From an uncultured beta proteobacterium (GTDB lineage: Bacteria > Pseudomonadota > Gammaproteobacteria > Burkholderiales > Burkholderiaceae): a stretch of DNA of 5,885 bases. Both the position numbers and the translations under genes were made by a program. Under the pieces are notes generated by a model. That model worked only from the letters and a program-made list of their open reading frames with translations, ran no database searches and was not told the DNA's origin. Positions 1-5,511 of the stretch are shown one piece after another; position 1 is the stretch's first letter, and each line of letters opens with the position of its first letter. Location of the stretch: positions 1-5,885 of the forward strand of contig CAJAFJ010000656.1 in NCBI GenBank assembly GCA_903938955.1. The letters run 5' to 3'.

Positions 1-2
1 CG

Positions 3-70
3 TGGTGGGTTGAGCGCGACTTTTTGCCCTTGCCTTTTTCTCAGACCCGGCGGCTGACGCTGCTGGCTTA
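3..70 (+). CDS. Possible C-terminal tail of an unidentified upstream gene
   Basis: The frame starting at base 3 is open from the window edge to a TAG at 68-70 and encodes about 22 residues (WWVERDFLPLPFSQTRRLTL then LA). The residue mix is compatible with the end of a real protein, but I do not recognise it. The other two + frames also stop early, at 11-13 and 55-57, so an open stretch this short carries little weight. If it is coding, the stem-loop at 40-82 overlaps its 3' end. It could equally be non-coding leader sequence. Confidence 0.2.
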
Positions 71-82
71 GGTCCGTCTGAG
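40..82 (+). other. Long imperfect stem-loop in the 5' leader
   Basis: Bases 40-46 (CTCAGAC) are an exact reverse complement of 76-82 (GTCTGAG). Inside, 47-54 (CCGGCGGC) pairs with 59-66 (GCTGCTGG) as eight consecutive pairs, two of them G-U, closing a TGAC tetraloop. Bases 67-75 form a one-sided internal loop. No T-run follows the 3' arm, so it is not a standard intrinsic terminator. It lies 77 bases before the start codon of the metF-derived frame and could be part of a regulatory leader. I could not match it to a known riboswitch class. Confidence 0.4.
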
Positions 83-97
83 TGGTACGGATGGGGG

Positions 98-125
98 CTC
101 AGCCCTGTCTTTGAGGGCAACGGAG
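98..125 (+). other. Second leader hairpin
   Basis: GCCCT (102-106) pairs with AGGGC (114-118) around a seven-base loop. The helix can be extended by CTC (98-100) with GAG (123-125) across a bulge and a four-base internal loop. With the 40-82 structure this gives the leader two stacked structural elements between the window edge and the ribosome binding site. The function is unassigned, and a chance hairpin of this size is possible. Confidence 0.3.
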
Positions 126-149
126 ACCGAGAATTTTTGACTCACGCTT

Positions 150-155
150 GGAGGG
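150..155 (+). promoter_or_regulatory. Ribosome binding site deciding the ATG at 160
   Basis: GGAGGG at 150-155 is a strong Shine-Dalgarno sequence placed four bases before the ATG at 160. The in-frame TTG at 148 overlaps this site, so it cannot be the start that the site serves. Starting at 160 gives MSTPQSFPISFEFF, the natural beginning expected for MetF. Confidence 0.7.
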
Positions 156-159
156 ACGC

Positions 160-300
160 ATGAGCACCCCACAATCTTTCCCCATCAGTTTTGAATTTTT
201 CCCACCCAAAACACCGGTGGGTGAAGAGAAATTAAAACAAGTGCGCCAGGATCTGTATGCGGCGCATCCGGCATTTTTCAGCGTCACTTATGGCGCGGGT
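160..300 (+). pseudogene. metF: Truncated 5' end of methylenetetrahydrofolate reductase gene
   Basis: Residues 1-47 match the start of bacterial MetF, which reduces 5,10-methylene-THF to 5-methyl-THF for methionine synthesis. The signature SFEFFPPKT (10-18) contains Glu12, the equivalent of catalytic Glu28 in E. coli MetF. FFSVTYGAG (39-47) is the second beta strand, with Thr43 matching E. coli Thr59. In betaproteobacterial MetF this strand normally continues with a Gly-Ser-Thr segment, but here it switches at about base 300 to the PilP lipobox. Only about one sixth of a MetF of roughly 275-295 residues remains. The rest of the TIM barrel, the FAD and the folate sites are gone, so no reductase activity is expected. 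The strong ribosome binding site and structured leader in front probably belong to metF. Confidence 0.8.
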
Positions 301-798
301 CTTGCCGGTTGCGGCGCATCGAGTGAAGACGAGTTGCATCAATGGATGGCCGAGCAAAAAAGCAAAACCCATCCAAAAATTGCACCTATTTCAGAGCCCA
401 AGAAGTTCTTGCCTGAAAGTTATAAACAAGTCACAGAGATTGAGCCGTTCAGCAACCAAAAATTGACGCAGGCCTTGAAGCGTGAGTCATCGCAATCAGC
501 GGCCAGCGGTGCGTTGATTGCACCAGAATTGGCGCGTCGCAAAGAAGCCCTGGAATCTTTTCCGCTGGACGCCATGATGCTGGTCGGCCATCTGGTTAAG
601 GCAGGTCAGCCGGTCGGTCTTGTGAAGGTTGACAACTTGCTGTATCAAGTTCGCCCAGGTAACTATTTGGGGCAAAACTATGGTCGCATCACGAAAATCG
701 CAGAAACCGAAATAACAATGCGGGAAATTGTGCAGGACGCAGTGGGTGAATGGATTGAACGCACTGCCACGTTGCAGTTGCAAGAGAGGGCAAAATGA
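160..798 (+). CDS. pilP: In-frame MetF N-terminus / PilP fusion (type IV pilus pilotin-like lipoprotein lacking its signal peptide)
   Basis: This frame encodes 212 residues from the ATG at 160. Residues 1-47 are MetF-like (see the separate entry). From residue 48 the protein is PilP, the inner-membrane lipoprotein that bridges the PilN/PilO complex to the secretin PilQ in the periplasm. The PilP part starts at its lipobox (L48-A49-G50-C51-G52). A flexible, proline-containing linker follows, including SEPKKF at 78-83 and EPF at 95-97, then RRKE at 126-129, and the folded C-terminal beta domain at about 134-210 (FPLDAMMLVG, YQVRPGNYLGQNYGRI, EWIERTATLQLQER). The hydrophobic signal segment that should precede the lipobox is missing. 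Soluble MetF sequence stands in its place, so Cys51 should not be lipidated and the product should stay in the cytoplasm. The stop overlaps pilQ (ATGA at 795-798), the usual pilP-pilQ arrangement. The upstream neighbours pilM, pilN and pilO are absent. PilP identity is firm. Whether the fusion exists in the cell or is an assembly join is open. Confidence 0.85.
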   Translation: MSTPQSFPISFEFFPPKTPVGEEKLKQVRQDLYAAHPAFFSVTYGAGLAGCGASSEDELHQWMAEQKSKTHPKIAPISEPKKFLPESYKQVTEIEPFSNQKLTQALKRESSQSAASGALIAPELARRKEALESFPLDAMMLVGHLVKAGQPVGLVKVDNLLYQVRPGNYLGQNYGRITKIAETEITMREIVQDAVGEWIERTATLQLQERAK

Positions 799-2924
799 AA
801 AATCAAAATTCTGGGATGACTAAACGCATGTTGCAACGTTTCTTGGTGGCTTCGTCACTCGCCGTAGCGGCTTTTTCAGCGCAAGCTCAAACGGCCATCG
901 AAGCGGTGACTGGATCAATACAAGGCGGTGTTGAGGTTGTCAAAATTGACTTGTCAGAAGCACTGGTGGCGCTGCCTACCGGGTTTTCAATCCAGTCACC
1001 AGCCCGCATTGCCTTGGATTTTCCGGGTGTGGCCAATGTGATGGGCCGGTCAACCATCGACATCAACCAGGGCAATCTGAAATCCGTGATGGTGGTGCAA
1101 GCCGGTGATCGAACCCGTGTTGTTCTGAACTTGAAACAGGCCGCCGCCTACAAAACCCAATTGCAGGGTAAGTCGCTACTGGTTGTGCTTGAGTCTGTTG
1201 CCGTGGCCGCTCCAGTGGCAGCTAAAGCCCCGGTTTCTTCAGAAGTGACTCGCCGCGATACCTTGCCCTTGAAAGATCTGGATTTCCGCCGGGGTGAAGA
1301 GGGGTCGGGACGCATCGTGGTGGCATTGCCCAGCAACGAGGTCGGAGTTGACATTCGCCAGCAAGGTAAAACTTTGGTGGTTGAATTCATGAAGTCGAGT
1401 TTGCCTGAAGGTCTGCGTCGCCGTCTGGATGTCACCGACTTTGGCACGCCAGTCCAAACCGTTACCACTTTCCAGTCCGGTGACCGTGTGCGCATGGTGA
1501 TCGAGCCCAAAGGCCAGTGGATTCACAGCGCTTATCAAACCGACACTCAATTTGTCGTTGAAGTTAAACCCGTCAAGATTGATTCCACCAAGTTGACACA
1601 GGGACCGGGTTACACCGGGCAAAAACTGTCGCTTAATTTCCAGAATATTGAAGTGCGCTCTTTATTGCAAGTCATCGCCGACTTCACCAACTTCAATATC
1701 ATCACGTCTGATTCCGTCACCGGGTCTGTCACTTTGCGCTTGCAGGACGTGCCATGGGATCAGGCGCTGGATATTATTATGCAAGCCAAGAGTCTGGGGC
1801 AACGCAAAACCGGCAATGTGATTTGGATTGCCCCCAAAGATGAAATCAATGCCAAAGAGAAGTTGGAGCTTGAATCGCTCGTTTCACATCAAAATCTGGA
1901 ACCCTTGCGGACGCAATCTTTCCAGATGAATTACGCCAAGGCGGCAGATGTCGCCGTGCAGTTAACAGCTTCAGGCGGTGGGGCTGCCAGCAGTTCCCGC
2001 ATGCTTAGTACACGTGGTAGCACAATTTCCGAACCCAGAACCAATCAATTATTTGTCACCGACATCCCCAGTAAGCTGGAACAAGTCCAGCAATTAATTG
2101 CCAAGTTGGATGTGCCAGTGCGCCAGGTTTTAATTGAAGCGCGAATCGTGGAGGCGTCAGACACCTTTGGTAAATCATTGGGTGTTAAGTTTGGTGGTGC
2201 TGACCTGCGTGCACAACGGGGTGGCGATGGCGGTTACTCAGTGGGCGGAGAAAATCGTGTGGCGATTGGTTCAAGTTACGCCAATGCAGTTGCTGCGACG
2301 GGTGCTGGCGGCGTGGCTGACCTCACGAGTAACTTTGTGAATTTGCCTGCAGTAGGTCAAGGCGGTGCCAATGCCGCCACCTTTGCACTTTCGTTGTTCA
2401 GTTCCGCGTCAAATCGCTTTCTGAATTTGGAACTGTCCGCCCTTGAGGCCGATGGCAAAGGCAAAATTGTTTCAAGCCCACGAGTTGTCACGGCAGACCA
2501 AAAAGAAGCGTCAATTGAGCAAGGCGTTGAAATTCCATTTCAACGGGCTACCTCGTCTGGCGCAACCGCCATTGAGTTCGTCAAGGCCAACCTGTCACTG
2601 CGCGTGACCCCCCAGATTACGCCTGAAGGCAGCATCATCATGGATGTGGAAGTTACCAAAAATTCAATTGGTCAAACCACGGCTGCTGGACTCGCCATCA
2701 ACACGAAACGTGTGAAGACGCAGGTGCTTGTTGAAAATGGCGGCACCGTGGTGATTGGCGGTATCTTTGAAATGAATGAGGCCGAGAACGAAACTAAAGT
2801 CCCTTTCTTTGGTGACTTGCCAGGCGTCGGTAATCTCTTCAAGAGTCGTTCTAAAACGTCCAACAAACAGGAAATGCTGGTGTTTATTACGCCTAAAGTG
2901 GTCGCTGACAAGGCTGCGCGTTAA
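795..2924 (+). CDS. pilQ: Type IV pilus outer-membrane secretin PilQ
   Basis: PilQ forms the multimeric outer-membrane channel through which type IV pili are extruded and retracted. The 709-residue product is a normal full-length betaproteobacterial PilQ. A signal peptide is visible (basic TKRMLQR, hydrophobic core 16-27, AQA cleavage site at 29-31). Two peptidoglycan-binding AMIN domains follow at about 36-133 and 160-258. A secretin N-terminal/STN-type domain lies at about 276-347 (LSLNFQNIEVRSLLQVIADF, then VPWDQALD), and an N1 domain at about 372-440. The beta-barrel secretin domain occupies about 441-705, with a Gly/Ala-rich stretch at 474-530, VVIGGIFE at 652-659 and the conserved VPFFGDLPGVGNLF at 669-682. 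The ATG at 795 is chosen because AGAGAGGG lies just upstream and the ATGA overlap with pilP is typical. In-frame ATGs at 816 and 828 are less well placed. No frameshift or missing motif was seen. Because its translation is coupled to the upstream frame, its expression would depend on whatever drives the metF::pilP fusion. Confidence 0.96.
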   Translation: MKNQNSGMTKRMLQRFLVASSLAVAAFSAQAQTAIEAVTGSIQGGVEVVKIDLSEALVALPTGFSIQSPARIALDFPGVANVMGRSTIDINQGNLKSVMVVQAGDRTRVVLNLKQAAAYKTQLQGKSLLVVLESVAVAAPVAAKAPVSSEVTRRDTLPLKDLDFRRGEEGSGRIVVALPSNEVGVDIRQQGKTLVVEFMKSSLPEGLRRRLDVTDFGTPVQTVTTFQSGDRVRMVIEPKGQWIHSAYQTDTQFVVEVKPVKIDSTKLTQGPGYTGQKLSLNFQNIEVRSLLQVIADFTNFNIITSDSVTGSVTLRLQDVPWDQALDIIMQAKSLGQRKTGNVIWIAPKDEINAKEKLELESLVSHQNLEPLRTQSFQMNYAKAADVAVQLTASGGGAASSSRMLSTRGSTISEPRTNQLFVTDIPSKLEQVQQLIAKLDVPVRQVLIEARIVEASDTFGKSLGVKFGGADLRAQRGGDGGYSVGGENRVAIGSSYANAVAATGAGGVADLTSNFVNLPAVGQGGANAATFALSLFSSASNRFLNLELSALEADGKGKIVSSPRVVTADQKEASIEQGVEIPFQRATSSGATAIEFVKANLSLRVTPQITPEGSIIMDVEVTKNSIGQTTAAGLAINTKRVKTQVLVENGGTVVIGGIFEMNEAENETKVPFFGDLPGVGNLFKSRSKTSNKQEMLVFITPKVVADKAAR

Positions 2925-2959
2925 CTGTTGTTATTTAATTTGATTTCAGGGACAAAAAT
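2925..2959 (+). other. pilQ to lipoprotein gene spacer with ribosome binding site
   Basis: This 35-base spacer is AT-rich and ends with an AGGGA Shine-Dalgarno at 2948-2952, seven bases before the ATG at 2960. No hairpin followed by a T-run is present, so read-through transcription from pilQ is expected. I see no convincing promoter. Confidence 0.6.
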
Positions 2960-4927
2960 ATGAGTTTGATGAAATATGTATTGGGTGCCGCACTCGCTGC
3001 GGTCTTGACGGCTTGTGGTGGTGGGGGGGGGAGTTCTGGGGCAGTAAGTGGAGGTGGCTCGGTAACTACTGGCGGAAGTGGAAGCACCAACACAACAGTC
3101 GCGAATGTGCCAACAATTACGCTGTCAATAGTCGATGCAGCAGACGTAGTAGTGTCATCGAATGCTATTGGTAGTGGCAGCGGTACATTGTTTTATGTCA
3201 AAGCTGTTGTGAAAGATGCAAGTGCCACTTTAGTATCAAATAAGCTGGTTAGATTTTCTACTGACGCGACTGTTGCCACTTTGGCGCAAGCATCAGCCTT
3301 GACTGATGGCAGTGGGGTTGCAAAAGTGCAAATACAACCAGTCAGTTTGACTGCTGCTAATGCTGGTAGTGTGGTTGTGTCGACGACTGTAAATACGATA
3401 GCTGTGTCTGCTAATTTGGACTATCAAACATCTGCAGCTAATGTGACACTGGCAAATATGACAGTGTCACCCAGCACAATTGGTGCTCTACAGTCCGCAG
3501 CAGTAACGGTTGAAGGTCGTGTCAACGGATCTTTGGCGGGGAGTTCCGTAGTAACCGTAAATTTCTCCGCTCAATGTGGATCGTTTAGTCCTTCGAGTGC
3601 CCCTACAAATAGTCTTGGTGTTGCCAGTACGACGTATTTATCGTCTGCTGGCGTCGGTTGTTCTGGTAATCAAACATTGGCTGCACAGGCAGCGGGTGCC
3701 TCTACCACCACTACAGTTACCGTAACCCAAGCGTTGCCTGCCAATGTTGTATTCAGTTCTGCTACAGAAAAACTCATGGTTTCATCTTCTGCAACTGGTG
3801 GTTTGAAGCAATCAACGCTCAAGTTCCAAGTTTTGGATAGTTCTGGGGTTGGAATGACAACTCCTCAAAGTTTGAGCATCTCGTTAAGTCAATCTACTAT
3901 TAGCGCCGGTGTGACATTCTCGGTATCTGGCGTAGCTACCATTACGCCACAAATTGTGACTACGGACAGTAGTGGTTATGCTTCAGTCACAGTCTCTTCT
4001 GGTGGATTGCCGACCCCAGTTATTGTGACAGCCGCTTTGGTCTCGGCACCTGCAGTTCAGGCATCCTCTACTGGTGTTGCCGTCACTTCAGGACGAGCCA
4101 CGCAAAATGCAGCATCTTTGAGTGCAACCAAGTTGAGTATTGATGGATTTGATTACGATGGTGTGCAAACAACGCTGACTATGCGAGTTGCAGACCGACA
4201 AGGTAATCCAGTCCCTACGGGTTCGGTGGTGAACTTTGTGGCGGGCTATGGCTTAGTGGACGGAACTTGTACGCTCAGCTCTACATCACAATGCAATGTC
4301 ACATACACAAGCCAAGGAATTCGTCCGACTAATGGACTCGTTGCAATTCTTGCGTATATGGATGGTGAAGAAAGTTTCGTTGACCAGAATGGTGACAATA
4401 TTTCGCAATCCACCGAACCATTTTATGATGTTGGAACACTGTATCGTGACGACAATCTAAGCGACACTTACGACGCTTTGAGTGAGCAACTTTACCCTGG
4501 CGATCCACCGGGTGTTTCTGCGTGTTCTGATGCTGTTCATTCATATCCATCTGTTGCCAATTCTTGTGACGGCGTGTGGAGCAGCAATATCCGAGTACGT
4601 CAACAGATTGTCATTGCTTTGGCAACTACTAACAACGACGCAATTGTTACGCTGGTCGCTCCTCGAACTTCGGCTGGTTTTACTGTTCGTGTGACTGATG
4701 CTAACGGCAATGCAATGCCTACGGGTACAACTGTTGCCGCTGCTGTTATGACGTCAGGCGCAACCTGCAAGGTTACTTCTCTTAGCCCCAATGTCGTTCG
4801 TAACTGGTCTAGTGGGGGGAATCATGAGATTAAGTTGGATGGTGCAACAGATTGTTTGACGGTGAGGGTTGACGTAACAGTTACCTCTCCTGCACCAACT
4901 TCCAGAGCAACTGTTGTTGGATTTTGA
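2960..4927 (+). CDS. Outer-membrane lipoprotein with tandem invasin/Ig-like (Big-type) domains
   Basis: This 655-residue protein has a lipoprotein signal peptide (MSLMKYVLGAALAAVLTAC) with lipobox LTAC and lipidated Cys19. Gly at +2 favours outer-membrane sorting. A Gly/Ser/Thr-rich tether (20-46) follows, then about five beta-rich Ig-like units at roughly 50-157, 160-257, 262-376, 388-465 and 550-655. Typical Big-domain turns appear (VKDASATLVSNKLVRFS; TDGSGVAKV 115-123; DSSGYASV 336-343). DRQGNPVPTG (412-421) and DANGNAMPTG (580-589) show that the last two units are related copies. An acidic insertion at 469-516 separates them. Beyond Cys19 there are eight cysteines in four neighbouring pairs (206/234, 437/445, 522/536, 603/632), plausible disulfides of an exported protein. 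A nine-G run codes for Gly22-24. The gene looks poorer in GC than its neighbours. The exact function is unknown: an adhesin, a surface stalk or a pilus-associated accessory protein are all possible. Its position between pilQ and aroK suggests a link with the pilus, but that is inference. Confidence 0.85.
   Translation: MSLMKYVLGAALAAVLTACGGGGGSSGAVSGGGSVTTGGSGSTNTTVANVPTITLSIVDAADVVVSSNAIGSGSGTLFYVKAVVKDASATLVSNKLVRFSTDATVATLAQASALTDGSGVAKVQIQPVSLTAANAGSVVVSTTVNTIAVSANLDYQTSAANVTLANMTVSPSTIGALQSAAVTVEGRVNGSLAGSSVVTVNFSAQCGSFSPSSAPTNSLGVASTTYLSSAGVGCSGNQTLAAQAAGASTTTTVTVTQALPANVVFSSATEKLMVSSSATGGLKQSTLKFQVLDSSGVGMTTPQSLSISLSQSTISAGVTFSVSGVATITPQIVTTDSSGYASVTVSSGGLPTPVIVTAALVSAPAVQASSTGVAVTSGRATQNAASLSATKLSIDGFDYDGVQTTLTMRVADRQGNPVPTGSVVNFVAGYGLVDGTCTLSSTSQCNVTYTSQGIRPTNGLVAILAYMDGEESFVDQNGDNISQSTEPFYDVGTLYRDDNLSDTYDALSEQLYPGDPPGVSACSDAVHSYPSVANSCDGVWSSNIRVRQQIVIALATTNNDAIVTLVAPRTSAGFTVRVTDANGNAMPTGTTVAAAVMTSGATCKVTSLSPNVVRNWSSGGNHEIKLDGATDCLTVRVDVTVTSPAPTSRATVVGF
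3023..3031 (+). repeat. Homopolymeric G9 tract in the lipoprotein gene
   Basis: Nine consecutive G encode Gly22-Gly24, three codons after the lipidated Cys19 codon (3014-3016). With eight G the frame would hit TAA at 3045-3047. With ten G it would hit TAG at 3172-3174. Only the present length, or a change of three bases, gives the full protein. Such tracts near the start of surface-protein genes are classical slipped-strand phase-variation sites. No length variation can be shown from one sequence. Confidence 0.75.
4366..4509 (+). other. Acidic, possibly calcium-binding insertion within the Ig-like lipoprotein
   Basis: Residues 469-516 interrupt the fourth Ig-like unit with two Asp/Asn-rich loops: VDQNGDNISQSTEPF (474-488) and YRDDNLSDTYDALSE (495-509). 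The spacing of D475, N477, D479 and E486 resembles an EF-hand/dockerin-type loop but lacks the usual Gly at position 6. This style of insertion, with a repeated acidic pattern ending in EPF-D, is familiar in Ig-like bacterial surface proteins. Metal binding is inferred, not shown. Confidence 0.45.
4924..4927 (+). promoter_or_regulatory. TTGA stop/start overlap coupling the lipoprotein gene to aroK
   Basis: TTGA holds both the TTG start of aroK (4924-4926) and the TGA stop of the lipoprotein gene (4925-4927). The aroK frame is closed by TGA at 4870-4872, and no ATG, GTG or other TTG lies between that stop and 4924. Only the bases GGA three positions before the TTG resemble a Shine-Dalgarno, and they are too close. 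Translation of aroK therefore probably relies on ribosomes finishing the lipoprotein frame. Confidence 0.6.
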
Positions 4928-5445
4928 TCTCCCTCATCGGTCTCCCCGGCTCCGGTAAATCCACCGTCGGGCGACAACTAGCCCGGCGGCTGCAGCTGCC
5001 GTTCTTCGACTCCGACCATGTGATTGAGCAGCAGTTAGGCTGCTCCATCCGTGAGTACTTCGAGCGCGAAGGGGAGGACCGTTTTCGGGATGTGGAGGAG
5101 TCGGTCATTGACCAACTCACTCAAAATCCGAAGTGCGTGTTGTCCACGGGCGGTGGGGTTGTGTTACGTCCCAACAATCGTCTGCATCTGCGTGAACGGT
5201 GTCAGGTGATTTATCTCAATTCGTCACCCGATGAGCTCTTCCGGCGGCTTCGGCACGACGTTAACCGGCCCTTGCTTCAAGTAGCGGATCCGCTGGGCCG
5301 CTTGCGTGATTTGCACACCATTCGTGATCCGCTTTACCGTGAAACGTCAAACTTCATCATTGATACCGGGCGCCCATCGGTGGCCAGCCTGGTGAACATG
5401 ATTACGATGCAGTTGGAGTTGGCTGGCGTGGTGCCCAATTCCTGA
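4924..5445 (+). CDS. aroK: Shikimate kinase
   Basis: AroK phosphorylates shikimate with ATP to shikimate 3-phosphate, the fifth step of the cytoplasmic shikimate pathway to aromatic amino acids. The 173 residues are a normal length and all key elements are present. They are the Walker A loop GLPGSGKST (6-14), the DSD shikimate-binding motif (29-31) with Asp31, and GEDRFRDVE (50-58) with Arg55 at the position of E. coli Arg58. The glycine-rich TGGG (75-78) and the lid segment VNRPLLQ, carrying the conserved Arg before PLL, are also there. The start is TTG at 4924, overlapping the upstream stop. It is the only usable start in the open frame and gives MISLIGLPGSGKST, beginning right at the first beta strand. 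The gene sits just before aroB as usual. Base composition returns to the GC-richer style of pilQ. Confidence 0.95.
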   Translation: MISLIGLPGSGKSTVGRQLARRLQLPFFDSDHVIEQQLGCSIREYFEREGEDRFRDVEESVIDQLTQNPKCVLSTGGGVVLRPNNRLHLRERCQVIYLNSSPDELFRRLRHDVNRPLLQVADPLGRLRDLHTIRDPLYRETSNFIIDTGRPSVASLVNMITMQLELAGVVPNS

Positions 5446-5511
5446 CTTTTGTCGGGTCTGAGACCGGGCTTGACGATGAGCAAGCCACAAACTGCCCCTA
5501 AACTCAGGGGT

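Noticed and set aside
137..142. TTGACT as a -35 promoter element
   Set aside because: A -10 element 16-18 bases downstream would fall on the start codon region, and no TATAAT-like sequence is there.
40..159. SAH or SAM riboswitch before metF
   Set aside because: The SAH riboswitch core (GAGGAGCG… with a GCAACG-type segment and pseudoknot partner) and the SAM-I/SAM-II cores could not be found. A lone GCAACGG at 117-123 is not enough.
148..162. TTG at 148 as the start of the fusion gene
   Set aside because: It overlaps the GGAGGG ribosome binding site that fits the ATG at 160, and MetF proteins begin close to the SFEFFPP motif.
1148..1622. Long open frames on the minus strand inside pilQ
   Set aside because: They lie entirely within a well-supported secretin gene, match no family I recognise and are explained by codon structure on the + strand.
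4482..4694. Alternative + strand frame within the lipoprotein gene, leucine-rich
   Set aside because: It is a shifted reading of Ser/Thr/Ala-rich codons, with no ribosome binding site and no recognisable membrane protein pattern.
5455..5465. Inverted repeat GGTC-TGA-GACC after aroK as a terminator
   Set aside because: The stem is only four pairs, no T-run follows, and the aroB start lies within about 10-50 bases. It looks like chance.
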